From NCBI RefSeq assembly GCF_938017775.1, contig NZ_CALIIU010000038.1, positions 96,185-160,184 of the forward strand: DNA of 64,000 bases. The letters run 5' to 3'. A program made the position numbers and the translations under genes. The notes under the pieces were generated by a model. The model did not search any database, was not told the origin of the DNA, and saw only the letters and a list, made by a program, of their open reading frames with translations. This DNA comes from an uncultured Campylobacter sp. (GTDB lineage Bacteria; Campylobacterota; Campylobacteria; Campylobacterales; Campylobacteraceae). This document shows positions 23,532 through 32,811 of this stretch, piece by piece (the stretch's first letter is position 1; each line of letters begins with the position of its first letter).

Positions 23532-24617
23532 ATGAGCGATTTCATCTGCACTGGCTGCGGCAAGCACGCGCCCATCGATACTTTGAGCTATAAATGCGAC
23601 TGCGGCGGGCTGTATAAGCTAAACTCCGATGCGCCTAAATTTAACCCCGCGCTCGTAGATCAAAGCGAGTTTAGCATCTTTAGATACCGCAGGTTTATGG
23701 GTATCGATACGGCGAAATTTAGAGGAATTTCGATGGGCGAGGGGCTCACGGCGAGCGTAAAATTCGGCGAAAATCTCTATCTCAAGCTCGATTACGCGAT
23801 GCCTACGCTTTCGTTCAAAGACCGCGGTGCGGCGGTTTTGGTGCTGCACGCCAAAAATATCGGCGTAAAAAAGGTGCTACAAGACTCCAGCGGCAACGCA
23901 GGCAACGCCGTGGCAGCGTACTGCGCTCGTGCGGGCATCGAATGCGAAATTTACGTCCCTAAAGGCACATCGCCTAAAAAGATCGATATGATCAAAAGCC
24001 ACGGCGCGCATGTCACGGTCTTTGACGGTAGCCGCGACGAGACGGCGGACGCGTGCCGCAAAAAGGCTGCGGATGAGCAAATTTATTACGCCAACCACGT
24101 TTATAATCCGATCTTTTACGAGGGCACGAAGAGCTACGTTTATGAGATCTACGAGCAGCTGGGCAGGGTGCCGCGCAATATCTTTATCCCCGTAGGCAAC
24201 GGTACGCTACTGCTGGGCGCTCAAGCGGCGCTGGGCGAGCTATATGAGGGCGGTCTTATCGAGGCACTGCCAAAAATTTTCATCGTTCAGGGCGAGCATT
24301 GCGCTCCGCTTTTCGGCGCTAAAGGTGCGGCGCGAGCGATAGAGCCGCAGCCGACGCTAGCGGAGGGCATCGCGATCGCAAGACCGATGCGCGCGAGCGA
24401 AATTCTCGGCTCTAGTTACGCGGGCGAGCGCGAGGTGATCTTAGCGAGCGAGAGCGACATACTGCCTGCCAGAGCGGCGCTTGCGCGCGGCGGATTTTAC
24501 GTCGAGCACACGACCGCGGCTACCTACGCGGCGTATCTGCGCTACAAAGAAAGCCACGATCTACAAGGAGATAGGATCATCCCGCTTTGCGGCGCGGGGC
24601 TGAAGAGCGATCATTAA
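23532..24617 (+). CDS. Threonine synthase-like PLP enzyme
   Basis: The 361-residue protein begins with a zinc-ribbon-like CTGCGKHAPIDTLSYKCDCG, as in archaeal-type threonine synthases. PLP is bound by Lys in TLSFKDRGAAV near residue 97, and the phosphate-binding region SSGNAGNAVAAYCA follows. The second half holds VGNGTLLLGAQAAL and IPLCGAG. It would convert O-phosphohomoserine to threonine, or act as a related ammonia-lyase. It pairs with RidA upstream. The standard campylobacter thrC is longer, so this may be a second enzyme with another substrate. GGAG lies just upstream of the ATG. Confidence 0.88.
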   Translation: MSDFICTGCGKHAPIDTLSYKCDCGGLYKLNSDAPKFNPALVDQSEFSIFRYRRFMGIDTAKFRGISMGEGLTASVKFGENLYLKLDYAMPTLSFKDRGAAVLVLHAKNIGVKKVLQDSSGNAGNAVAAYCARAGIECEIYVPKGTSPKKIDMIKSHGAHVTVFDGSRDETADACRKKAADEQIYYANHVYNPIFYEGTKSYVYEIYEQLGRVPRNIFIPVGNGTLLLGAQAALGELYEGGLIEALPKIFIVQGEHCAPLFGAKGAARAIEPQPTLAEGIAIARPMRASEILGSSYAGEREVILASESDILPARAALARGGFYVEHTTAATYAAYLRYKESHDLQGDRIIPLCGAGLKSDH

Positions 24618-25025
24618 ATTTAAGTGCCAGACGGATTTGTGCGGCTAGCTAGCGGTGAGGAATTTTAAATTTTCGCCGCTTTAAATTTAGCGGATTTAAG
24701 AGCCCATATTTTTGTGGAATGTTTAAAATTTATGACGCGTAGGTTTTTAAATTTAAACTTGTACTGAAGCGCGGAGATGTCTTTGCTTGAATATGATGTG
24801 GGTGATACGACGCATTTTATGGGCGACTTTGCTGCTGGTGGAATTTGTAAAATTTTATCTACCGATAACCGGGCGGTCGCTCTTTAAATTTGAAATTACG
24901 GTCAAAATTTTATAAAAACCAATCTGCAAGGTGCGGCGCTATCTACCCATTTCGTTTATAAAATTTAGCCATTTTTATCGCTCTTGGTGAGAGAGCTTCT
25001 GTGTAGAGATTAAATTTTTGCGCGG
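24618..25025. other. Gap after the threonine-synthase-like gene
   Basis: These 408 bp contain no gene I can support. They are rich in AAATTT-type words. Confidence 0.5.
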
Positions 25026-25574
25026 TTATTTTGAATTTTCTTTAGCGATGCGCGTAAATTTAAGCACAAATTCGCTTTTCGCCGCAGTATAGGCGTCGCG
25101 GTCAAACTCATAGCGCTTGCAAAGCTCTAATTTAAGCGCCTCGTACTGCGCGGCGATATCCGCATTCGCCCGCAAAAAATCTCTAAAAAATATCTCATCT
25201 GTATCGCCGAAATTTCGCAGATGCACGTGAAAAACGCGCTCGGCAAACCCCGCTTCGGTGTAGCCTTTATTTAGGCTGCAGCGGCTCCCCTTTTCGCTCA
25301 TTAGCAGATAGCCCGCCTCTATCAAGCGCTGTTTGGCGGCGGCAATATCTGAGCATTCGATCAAAATATCTACGATCGGCTTCGCCCAGATCCCGCTTAC
25401 CGCGGTGCTGCCGATATGGTGGATCTTGATCTCGCCATGATCTCGCAGCAGCCTGCGCAGAATTTCGCGCTCCTGCCTAAAGTATTCGCTCCAGCGCGGA
25501 TCGTGCGGCACGAGACGTATCGGAAAGAGCCGCCACAGCTCTTGCAGGCTCATCGAAAGGAGTTTATTGCTCAT
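25026..25574 (-). CDS. GrpB family protein
   Basis: The protein is 182 residues. The region VPHDPRWSEYFRQE and IKIHHIGSTAVSGIWAKPIV with the motif G-S-T-x-V and a following K-P-I-x-D matches GrpB/UPF0157 proteins, which have a nucleotidyltransferase-like fold (the GS and D-x-D-like ILIE region). Some members are linked to CoaE. GGGAG lies just before the ATG at 25574. The biochemical role is not established. It stands alone next to a tRNA gene. Confidence 0.92.
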   Translation of the reverse strand: MSNKLLSMSLQELWRLFPIRLVPHDPRWSEYFRQEREILRRLLRDHGEIKIHHIGSTAVSGIWAKPIVDILIECSDIAAAKQRLIEAGYLLMSEKGSRCSLNKGYTEAGFAERVFHVHLRNFGDTDEIFFRDFLRANADIAAQYEALKLELCKRYEFDRDAYTAAKSEFVLKFTRIAKENSK

Positions 25575-25608
25575 CTGGCTCCCGAGTGTTGGGTGAAATT
25601 TGGATGAA

Positions 25609-25696
25609 TGGCGGGTAGATAGGGATTCGAACCCCAGAAGGCTGACGCCTTACGCGCTTTCGAGGCGCGCTCCTTCGACCGCTCGGACATCTACCC
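25609..25696 (-). tRNA. tRNA-Ser, anticodon CGA
   Basis: The acceptor stem GGGTAGA pairs with TCTACCC, followed by G and an encoded CCA. The anticodon stem-loop is CGCGC-CTCGAAA-GCGCG, giving anticodon CGA for TCG codons. A long variable arm (GCGTCAGCCTTC region) and the T-loop GGTTCGAATCC are visible. The 88-nt length with CCA fits a class II serine tRNA. Confidence 0.96.
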
Positions 25697-25985
25697 TAAT
25701 GAAAGTGTAATTTAAGCCAAAAATGGCTTAATAACAGATTTAAAAATGAAATTCCGCGCGAAATTTCGCCTGATTTTGCGAGCGGGGGTTGAAATTTAAC
25801 GGCGCAAATTTAGATTTCATTTTAAATCTACGGCTTAAGGTACGGCGCGGCTTTCGGCATAAAATTTATTTTCGCGCGTAGTTTTAGGCACGGAATTTTA
25901 CCGCTTTATGGATGAAATTCTACGCAAAAGCTCATCGTCGCGGCGGCGAAAAATCACTCCCCGTTTATAAATTTCATGCGCCGCC

Positions 25986-26408
25986 CTACAAAACCGAGAT
26001 AAAAATTTTGATCTCCTCTCCGCCGTAAAACTCAAAATCCGTTCCAAACGCTCTTTTTAGTTCGCCGGCCTCAAAAAAGCTCCAAATTTTGCCCCAAAAC
26101 TTTGCTACGTTTTGCGGCTCATTTGGAAAACTAAAAACGGCGTATTTGCCGCTTTTGATCTCCAAGGCTTCGTCGCTGCGGGGCGCTTTGGTGCCGATAA
26201 AGATATTGTAAAGCCCGTCGGCGCCGTCTTCGTAATCGTAATAGACGCCGTAAATCTCGCTCCACCCGTCATAACACTCTTTCATAAATTTCGCCCACAG
26301 CGCGGGAATTTTGCCGCTTCCGCCTATCTCGTCCGCGTTTTTCGTGCGGGCTTTTAATCCGTAAATTTTAAATCCGTCTAAATACGAAATTTTGATTTTT
26401 TCGCTCAA
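25986..26408 (-). CDS. GyrI-like effector-binding domain protein
   Basis: The protein is 140 residues, starting at a TTG preceded by AAGGG. It begins with a strand-type ISYLDGFKIYGLKARTKN, then PALWAKFM, EIYGVYYDYEDGADGLYNIF and SGKYAVFSFPNEPQNVAKFW. This is the two-fold SHS2/GyrI-like arrangement found in ligand-binding domains of AraC-type regulators and in stand-alone DNA-gyrase-inhibitor-like proteins. No DNA-binding domain is attached. It follows tkt by 15 bp, so it may be co-transcribed. The ligand is unknown. Confidence 0.85.
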   Translation of the reverse strand: MSEKIKISYLDGFKIYGLKARTKNADEIGGSGKIPALWAKFMKECYDGWSEIYGVYYDYEDGADGLYNIFIGTKAPRSDEALEIKSGKYAVFSFPNEPQNVAKFWGKIWSFFEAGELKRAFGTDFEFYGGEEIKIFISVL

Positions 26409-26423
26409 ATTTTACCCTTTCCG

Positions 26424-28352
26424 CTACTGCTCTAAAAGCTCTTTGGCCTGCTTTGCGATCGCGACGTCGGTGAAGCCGAAAAGCTTAAATAGCTCGTTTG
26501 CGTTGCCGCTTTCGCCGAAGCTTCGCATGCCGTGTACCGCGTCTGCAAATTTATACCACTCAAGCGCGCTTGCGGCCTCGACGGCTAAAATTTTAGTTTG
26601 CGGCTCTAGGATTTGCGCCAAATAATCTGCGTCCTGCTCGCACAAAAGCTCGAAGCACGGCGCGCTTACGACGTTTGCGCCGATGCCCTGCTCTTGCAGG
26701 ATCGCCGCCGCTTTTAAGCAGAGCGAGACTTCGCTGCCGCTTGCGATGAGCGTGATACGTGCTTCTTTGCTCTGCCTTAGCAGATACGCGCCGTTTTGCA
26801 CGTCGCCCAAGACCGCCTTAGGTAACGGCTCAAGCCCTTGGCGCGAGCAGACGAACGCTGCGGGGGCATTTAGAGCAAGTGCCGTTCGCCAGCATTTTAC
26901 GTTTTCGTTGCCATCTGCCGGGCGGAAGGTGTAGAAGCCGGGCATCGCGCGGAAGGTGCTAAGCTGCTCGATAGGCTCGTGCGTCGGCCCGTCCTCGCCC
27001 ACGCCGATGCTGTCGTGCGTGAAGACGAAGTAGTGGCGCAAGCCCATCAGTGCCGCAAGTCTAGCGCCCGTTTTGAGATAGTCGCTAAAGATAAAAAACG
27101 TCGCGCTAAACGGAATGAAAAGCCCGTATCTCGCAAAGGCGTTGCCGATCGCCGCCATCGCGTGCTCGCGGATGCCGAAGTGTAAATTTTTGCCGCACGG
27201 AAAGTCGCCGCCGCCTTTTAGCTCGGTCTTATTCGATGCCGCCAAATCGGCGCTTCCGCCCAAAAAGCCGGGCACCGCGTTTGCGATAGCGTTTAAAATT
27301 TTACCGTTACTATCGCGCGTGGCGACCTTAAGTCCGCTAAAATCAGGGAATTCTATCTTGCTAAAGTCGGGATTTAAAAGCTCGTTTAGAAGCGCTCTTT
27401 TCTCATCGCTTAGCTTTGCGAGCTTCTCCTTCCAAAGCCGCTCCTCTAAATCACCCCTCTCGACCGCGGCGCGCGTCGCAAAAAGCACATCCTCGCTTAC
27501 GACGAAGCTTTGGGCGGGATCAAAGCCCAGGCTTTGCTTGGCGCGTGCAAGCAGCTCCTCTCCAAGCGGTGCGCCATGCGTCTTGGCCGTGCCCTCAAGC
27601 TCTAGCGCGCCCTTGCCGATCGTGGTATTTGCGATGATGAGGTAGGGTTTTGTTTTATTTTTGACCTCGTCAAGGACGAATTCTATCTGATCGAAATTAT
27701 GCCCGTCGATGCGTGCGACCTCAAAGCCTTGCGCTTCAAATCGTACCTTCACATCCTCAAACCACGCGATATCGGTGCTGCCGTCGATCGTGATGCCATT
27801 AGAATCATAAATTATCGTAAGATTATCGAGGCTATGTCTGCCCGCAAGCGCGCACGCTTCGTAGCTGATGCCCTCCTGTAGATCGCCGTCGCCGCAGAAG
27901 CAATAGACGCGGTGATCGATGATCTCGTTTCCTTCCTCATTGAGCAGATGTGCGGCGTATTTTGCGGCCATCGCAAATCCGACTGCGTTTGCGACGCCTT
28001 GTCCGAGCGGTCCGGTAGCGATCTCGACGCCGGGAGTGGTTATCTCCGGGTGGCCCGGGGTTTTGGAGTGTAGGCGCCTGAAGCTTTTTAGATCGTCCAT
28101 GCTCAAATCGTATCCGCTAAGGTAGAGGTAACTATACACGAGCGCGCTTGCGTGTCCACCCGAGAATACGACGCGGTCGCGGTTCAGCCACGCGGGATTT
28201 TTGGGATTGTGGCGGACCTTGCTCATAAAGACGCTCATTACGTCGCTTAGCCCCATCGGCGTGCCGGGATGGCCTGAGTTAGCGCTTTGGATCATATCCG
28301 CGCTTAGAAATTTGATCGTATTTGAAATTTTACTTAGCTGCTCGCTCGACAT
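26424..28352 (-). CDS. tkt: Transketolase
   Basis: The protein is 642 residues, full length. Transketolase moves two-carbon units between sugar phosphates using thiamine pyrophosphate. Landmarks are SANSGHPGTPMGLSD, the TPP motif GDGDLQEGISYEACALAGRH, DSNGITIDG, and in the second half GIREHAMAAIGNAFARYG and HDSIGVGEDGPTHEPIEQLS. Order ispA-tkt on the minus strand has a three-base gap, so they are one operon. This matches the Campylobacter order. Confidence 0.98.
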   Translation of the reverse strand: MSSEQLSKISNTIKFLSADMIQSANSGHPGTPMGLSDVMSVFMSKVRHNPKNPAWLNRDRVVFSGGHASALVYSYLYLSGYDLSMDDLKSFRRLHSKTPGHPEITTPGVEIATGPLGQGVANAVGFAMAAKYAAHLLNEEGNEIIDHRVYCFCGDGDLQEGISYEACALAGRHSLDNLTIIYDSNGITIDGSTDIAWFEDVKVRFEAQGFEVARIDGHNFDQIEFVLDEVKNKTKPYLIIANTTIGKGALELEGTAKTHGAPLGEELLARAKQSLGFDPAQSFVVSEDVLFATRAAVERGDLEERLWKEKLAKLSDEKRALLNELLNPDFSKIEFPDFSGLKVATRDSNGKILNAIANAVPGFLGGSADLAASNKTELKGGGDFPCGKNLHFGIREHAMAAIGNAFARYGLFIPFSATFFIFSDYLKTGARLAALMGLRHYFVFTHDSIGVGEDGPTHEPIEQLSTFRAMPGFYTFRPADGNENVKCWRTALALNAPAAFVCSRQGLEPLPKAVLGDVQNGAYLLRQSKEARITLIASGSEVSLCLKAAAILQEQGIGANVVSAPCFELLCEQDADYLAQILEPQTKILAVEAASALEWYKFADAVHGMRSFGESGNANELFKLFGFTDVAIAKQAKELLEQ

Positions 28353-28355
28353 TTT

Positions 28356-29207
28356 TCATCCTTTCAGGTATTTTTCTATCAAATTTAAAACCAAATCGCG
28401 TAGGCTCGCATCATAGCCGCTCATCGCGCCGCTTACCTCGTCTATTAGGCGCCGCTTGTAGCTCCTCGCACCCGCAAGACCTAGTAAATTTACGAAGGAA
28501 TTTTTCGCGCCGTCCGCTCCTACGGGCTTGCCTGCGCTTGCCTCGTCGCTAGTGGCGTCGATGATATCATCCTCGATCTGAAATATGAGACCTAGCTTCA
28601 GCCCGATCTTATAAAGCTCATGCGCGAGCTCGTCCTTTAGCCCGCCGATTATGGCGCCTAGCTCAAACGCCGCTGCGATGAGCGCGCCCGTTTTATGCAG
28701 ATGCAAAAACTCAAGCTCGCTTTGCTTTAACGGACTGTTTTCAAAATGGCAATCGATTGCCTGACCGAGCACCATGCCGCCACTGCCTGCATTTCGCGCT
28801 AGAGTTTTAATGCATTTTATCTTGATCTCGTCGCTTAGGTTTGCGCTTGCGGCGATTAAAAACGCGTCGGTATTTAGTGCATCGCCCACCAAAATCGCCG
28901 TGACTTCGTCGTATTTTTTATGCAGGCTCGGCCGTCCGCGGCGCAGATCCGCATCGTCCATCGCGGGCAGATCATCGTGGATAAGCGAGTAGGTGTGGAT
29001 CATCTCAAGCGCCATCGCCATCGCTAACGCGCCCTCAAAGCGCCGCTCATCCACCGCCGAAACGACGCCTAGCAGCAGCTGCGCGCGAAAATGCTTGCCG
29101 CCCGCTTGCAGCATGTAATTGAGCGCCTCCTCAAAATACGGATGAAAGCTCGGCGCCTTCAGCTCGTTTTGCTTCAAGTAGTCTTTAAATTTTTCTAAAA
29201 TATCCAT
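28356..29207 (-). CDS. ispA: Polyprenyl (farnesyl/geranyl) diphosphate synthase
   Basis: The frame is open further upstream, but the ATG at 29207 with AGGA before it starts the family-like MDILEKFKDYLKQNELK and gives 283 residues. The first Asp-rich motif is HDDLPAMDDADLRRG, the second is QIEDDIIDATSDE, and GKHFRAQLL supplies the conserved K/R-x-x-R-type region. The enzyme joins IPP to allylic diphosphates to make FPP for undecaprenyl and quinone synthesis. The upstream extension lacks similarity and is left out. Confidence 0.96.
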   Translation of the reverse strand: MDILEKFKDYLKQNELKAPSFHPYFEEALNYMLQAGGKHFRAQLLLGVVSAVDERRFEGALAMAMALEMIHTYSLIHDDLPAMDDADLRRGRPSLHKKYDEVTAILVGDALNTDAFLIAASANLSDEIKIKCIKTLARNAGSGGMVLGQAIDCHFENSPLKQSELEFLHLHKTGALIAAAFELGAIIGGLKDELAHELYKIGLKLGLIFQIEDDIIDATSDEASAGKPVGADGAKNSFVNLLGLAGARSYKRRLIDEVSGAMSGYDASLRDLVLNLIEKYLKG

Positions 29208-29802
29208 CGATCCTGCCTTGCAGTTTTGATTTGCTCTGCTTGGGCGCGCCCTTGACGAATGCAAATTCGCGCCCTTCGAATGCCTTTTCGTCGCGCAGCT
29301 TAGACTTTGCTGTCGCGAGCCGTTTGTACGTCGCATAGAAGTAATCATGCCGCTTAAAATTTTAAATTTTAATTTCCCTAGCTTTACGCAGTGCGCGAGG
29401 CGAAGGATGCTCCGCTTTTTTGAGCCGCATCTTACGCTCGATTTGCTCGCGGATGTCGCGCAACGGCTCGCCCGCTTTGCATTTAAGCCGTGCGAGCTAA
29501 ATTTTACTTTGCGCCGCAGCGTAGCAGCTCGCCGAAATTTTAGAATTTGCCCTCGCGCCGCCCGTTAAATTTGACTGATTGATTTGCTAAGGTTAAAATT
29601 TAACAATCGAGCATCAAATCAAGCAGGCCGCACTTTATGCAAAACGTATCGCCACAAAATCTAAATTTAACTTGTCGCCTTATACAATCGGGCTTCATTT
29701 AGTTAGCTACAGAAGCCGCTCGCTCCGTAAAATCCAAACCGTTCGCTAAGCAAAACAGCCATTCTATATAAAAAGCTTATTTTCACCATTTTTGAACTAC
29801 GC
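29208..29802. other. Gap between ispA and ybaB-like gene
   Basis: About 595 bp without a gene I can support. Short open frames have odd Arg-rich composition and no ribosome site. In C. jejuni a further gene lies between these two, so a lost or decayed gene is possible, but I recognise no remnant. Confidence 0.45.
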
Positions 29803-30132
29803 TTAGCCCTTATCGCCGAGCAGATCGCCTAGGCCGCCGAGCCCTCCTAGCATGGACGCTTCGGCACCTTTCTTTTCGTTTTCGACCAGCTTTATCGCGT
29901 CGCCTATCGCCGAGATCAGTAGGATCTGCAAGCTTTCTTTGTCGTTAAAAAGGCTGTCGTCGATGCTTAGATCGAGCACCTCGCCCGCACCGTTTAGCCT
30001 GATGGCGACCATGCCCGCGCCCGATTTTACGGTGAATTCCTTGCGCGCATTCTCCTCCTCGATCTGCTTAGCCTTGGCCTGCATCTGATCGAGCATCTGC
30101 CCCATTTTTGAAAAATCTATTCCTTCGAACAT
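29803..30132 (-). CDS. YbaB/EbfC family nucleoid-associated protein
   Basis: The protein is 109 residues from the ATG at 30132, with AAAGGA six bases upstream; a TTG one codon earlier is less likely. It starts MFEGIDFSKMGQMLDQMQAK and contains FTVKSGAGMVAIRLNGAGEV, LDLSIDDSL and a Gly-rich tail GGLGGLGDLLGDKG. This is the YbaB family of dimeric DNA-binding proteins. It stands upstream of ispA-tkt as in C. jejuni. Confidence 0.93.
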   Translation of the reverse strand: MFEGIDFSKMGQMLDQMQAKAKQIEEENARKEFTVKSGAGMVAIRLNGAGEVLDLSIDDSLFNDKESLQILLISAIGDAIKLVENEKKGAEASMLGGLGGLGDLLGDKG

Positions 30133-30339
30133 CAAAAATCCTTTAAATTTTGGCTATTTTAGCAAATTTAAGCTAAATTTAGTGTTTGACTTGGCGTTGC
30201 GAGTTTTATTCTCAGATTTGATTTTTCGGCGGGCACGCGCAGTCAAAAAGCGGCTTAAAATTTAGCTTGGGCGGGTAAAATTTAAATAAGAGGCGCCATT
30301 AAAGCTCGGCGATGAAATTTATTTTAAAAGGAGCTAAAA

Positions 30340-30705
30340 ATGGGCGATTGGGGCTACAGAGCGTACGAAAACGACGAGGCGGCGGATTGGTTCGCGAGGT
30401 TTTGGGAGAGCAAAAATTTTGATCTGCTGCAAAGCACGGCAGCGAATTTCGATCCGAGAAACGAAAACTACGACGAAATTAGGGCGGTCGCGTATATTTT
30501 GGAGCGTTTCGGTTCGCCGTATGCATGTCCGTCGGATTTTTTAGATAAATTGCAACCGACCATCCGGAAAGTCGTTGCGATTTTGGAAAATATGATCAAC
30601 CCGCCAAGCGACGAATGGGCTTTTCTTGAAATTTGGGAAAACTCGCCGCAGATAATAGACGAAGTTAAGCGGCAAATCACGGAGCTGAAAGAGCATTTGA
30701 AGTAG
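30340..30705 (+). CDS. DUF4259-like protein
   Basis: The protein is 121 residues, with AAAAGGAGCTAAAA before the ATG. The start MGDWGYRAYENDEAADWF matches the DUF4259 signature (G-x-W-G, E-N-D, A-x-D-W). The rest is helical and acidic, with no signal peptide. No function is established. It stands alone. Confidence 0.85.
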   Translation: MGDWGYRAYENDEAADWFARFWESKNFDLLQSTAANFDPRNENYDEIRAVAYILERFGSPYACPSDFLDKLQPTIRKVVAILENMINPPSDEWAFLEIWENSPQIIDEVKRQITELKEHLK

Positions 30706-30714
30706 CGGACGGAG

Positions 30715-30734
30715 CGGTAAATTTAGCCTTACCG
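30715..30734 (+). terminator. Hairpin after the DUF4259 gene
   Basis: CGGTAA (30715-30720) and TTACCG (30729-30734) form a perfect stem ten bases after the stop. There is no T-run, so it is only a candidate. Confidence 0.4.
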
Positions 30735-31105
30735 TAGAAATTTTAGCAGAGACGCTAAATTTAAATCGGTTTTTAAAGAGCGCGCAAACTCGCGAGAAAG
30801 TCGCACGAAAATTTTAGAATTTTATATCGCCGATTTTTAAGCGAAATATGGCCGAAATTTATGATTTTAAAGTCGTCAAATTTCATGCTCGGAGCGATCT
30901 GAAATTTTAAGCGTACTCTCAAATTTTACGGCGGACGCGAGACGCGAAATTTAAAATTTCAAACCGCAGAAATTGGCCGAGCCCTGCCGAAGCGGCGCAT
31001 GCACGATAAGCGAGCGATTTAATTTCGCCCGCAAATATGAGCGAGCAAAGCGATCTCGTTAAATTCGCTCCGCGAATTTTGAAATTTAGCCGCAAAATCC
31101 GCCGC
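30735..31105. other. Non-coding gap
   Basis: I see no supported gene in these 371 bp; short frames here are Arg/Ala-rich and unlike known proteins. It lies beyond the end of the frameshifted gene at 31106. Confidence 0.5.
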
Positions 31106-31832
31106 CTACTCGTACGTCCGTCCCATTTCGAGCAGTTCGCCGAGCATTTCCCAGCCGTCGCGCACGGGCGCATCCTCGCCCGCGTGATCCATCAGGCCGC
31201 GCGCTCCGCACTCCAGCAGCGAAAACGGATCGAAATTATACCAGCCATGCCCGCCTGACGATACGATGCCGAAAAACTTGTTATCGTCCGCAAAGCTGTC
31301 CGCTAGCGTGCATCCTGCTAAGCTCCGCTAGCTGAAATTTTATGACCTCCGCGGAATACGCAAGCCCGCCGTGCTTGTCTGTGGCCTCGAATTTTAGGGG
31401 CTCATTCGTCTTCGGTCCCAAGGGCTCGTTTCGCACTGTTTTTGCAGAGAGGCTGCCGCTTGCTGCGATAGAATTTTGCTCTTGCGTCTTGCTCTTGCCG
31501 TTCATAAATTTTGCCTCGCTTGGCGCGGTTTTTGGCTCCTCCGCCGAACGAAACGTATCGCCGCCGCCCGCAGGCCCATCTTTGCAGAAGTGTGCAAACT
31601 CGGGCGCTCGCTCTATCTCAAGCCACGTCTCGCTGGGCTCCGCCCTCTCGCTCTCAAACGCCGCGCTTAGAATTTCAAGCATCAGCTCTGCGCTAAAGGG
31701 CTCGCCGCCGCGTGCCTCAAGTAGCCTCAAAAGCGCGAGTAGATATGCGTCTAGCTCTCTGTTCGCGGCCCGGCTCGCTTCAAATTTTTCCGCCATTTCG
31801 CAGACGGCGCCGTAAAATTCTTCGTAGTTCAA
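31106..31832 (-). pseudogene. Unknown gene, frameshifted near its 3' end
   Basis: The best start is the TTG at 31832, with AAGGAG five bases upstream, starting LNYEEFYGAVCEMAEKFEAS. The frame stops at 31281 after SRMHASGQLCGR. The neighbouring frame continues from LADSFADDNKFFGIVSSGGH with GWYNFDPFSLLECGARGLMD to a stop at 31106. Joined, the protein would have about 242 residues. The frameshift lies near 31290-31310. The tail (SGGHGWYNFDPF) looks like a real domain, not chance. The middle is low-complexity. Family not recognised. It follows the panD operon and may be decaying or misassembled. Confidence 0.65.
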
Positions 31833-31966
31833 ATTTGCTCCTTTTTTTGTGGATCGATAGGCGGCTATAGTGGGCTGTTCGGAGTGAAATTTAGCGCAAA
31901 TCGCGCCTCTTGGCGCGCAGTGAACAGGCGCGCCTGCGTACAAGAGGCAAAACTTCGCGTAAAGAG

Positions 31967-32446
31967 CTAGCGCCTGTAGCCGTAAATTTTTAAGCTTTGC
32001 TCGCCCGGCTCCATCTCAAATTTGCCCAGACGCTCTAAATAGCGCACTATGGCGTCAAGGTCTTGACTTTTGTGCTCGGGCGGTAGCAGCGCGCCGCGGC
32101 TTGCGAAGTCGTAGAATTTCGCAAATTCTATGTATTCTATCTCGGCGTAGAGGGTGGGCTTTTCGCTCGTCGTGAGGCGCTGCGAGATGTAGCCGTCGCG
32201 GATGCCTTGCGCGTAGTCTGCGGCGGGCAGGGCGAATCTGATCTCGTTTACGCAGGAGCCGAAGAAGTCATAGATCTCGCACTGCCTAGCGGGCGAGCCT
32301 TCAGCGCAGATCGCCGAAAAGAGCTTGCGCCATTTTGCGTCGTTCATAAAGCCGAAGCGAAACTCGGCTAGTTTTTTACCCAGCCGCGCTTTGTATTTTT
32401 CGTAGTGCTGCGGCGAGGCGAAAAGCCCATCGAGGCGCGGCGCCAT
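31967..32446 (-). CDS. Unknown protein downstream of panD
   Basis: The protein is 159 residues and begins MAPRLDGLFASPQHYEKYKA. It contains MNDAKWRKLFSAICA, YDFFGSCVNEIRFALPAADY and AEIEYIEFAKFYDF. It is soluble, with no signal peptide or membrane segment. Its start lies one base from the panD stop, so it is in the nifU-murE-panD operon. It may belong to a DUF family with the same N-x-x-K-W core, but I cannot name it with confidence. Confidence 0.75.
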   Translation of the reverse strand: MAPRLDGLFASPQHYEKYKARLGKKLAEFRFGFMNDAKWRKLFSAICAEGSPARQCEIYDFFGSCVNEIRFALPAADYAQGIRDGYISQRLTTSEKPTLYAEIEYIEFAKFYDFASRGALLPPEHKSQDLDAIVRYLERLGKFEMEPGEQSLKIYGYRR

Positions 32447-32447
32447 G

Positions 32448-32795
32448 TTATTTTACGATCTCGTTTTTCTCGTTTACCTGTACGATTTTTGGCTCAAAAT
32501 CTTTCGCTTTTTTGGCGCTCATTTGTGCGTAAGCTACTATGATGACGATGTCGCCGACGCAGACTTTGCGCGCGGCCGCGCCGTTTAGGCAGATCTCGCC
32601 CTTTTTCTCGCCGCGGATCACGTAGGTAGCGAAGCGCTCGCCGTTATTGACGTTTAGGATATCGACTTTTTGGTACTCGAAAAGCCCCGCAGCCTCGATG
32701 AGCTCGGGTCCGATCGTGACCGAGCCCACGTAGTTGAGGTTGGCGTCCGTCACACGCGCGCGGTGGATTTTGCTTGATAAAATTTCGATTTTCAT
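32448..32795 (-). CDS. panD: Aspartate 1-decarboxylase
   Basis: PanD makes beta-alanine for pantothenate. The protein is 115 residues. It is made as a proenzyme that cleaves itself between Gly24 and Ser25, visible in NYVGSVTIG, to form the pyruvoyl group. The conserved NGERFATYVIRGE and NGAAARKVCVGDIVIIVAYA follow. It lies 16 bp after murE in the same operon. Confidence 0.97.
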   Translation of the reverse strand: MKIEILSSKIHRARVTDANLNYVGSVTIGPELIEAAGLFEYQKVDILNVNNGERFATYVIRGEKKGEICLNGAAARKVCVGDIVIIVAYAQMSAKKAKDFEPKIVQVNEKNEIVK

Positions 32796-32811
32796 CGGCT
32801 GTCCTTTAAAT

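Noticed and set aside
27115..27645. 176-residue frame antisense to transketolase
   Set aside because: It is a Ser/Ala-rich shadow of a certain gene.
29208..29348. N-terminal extension of ispA to 29348
   Set aside because: The extension is Arg/Ser-rich without similarity; the ATG at 29207 has a ribosome site and starts the normal protein.
30919..31173. 84-residue minus-strand frame
   Set aside because: It overlaps the real tail of the frameshifted gene in another frame and is Arg-rich with no motif.
31342..31815. 157-residue plus-strand frame
   Set aside because: It is antisense to the frameshifted gene and has Ser/Ala-rich shadow composition; the minus strand has the ribosome site.
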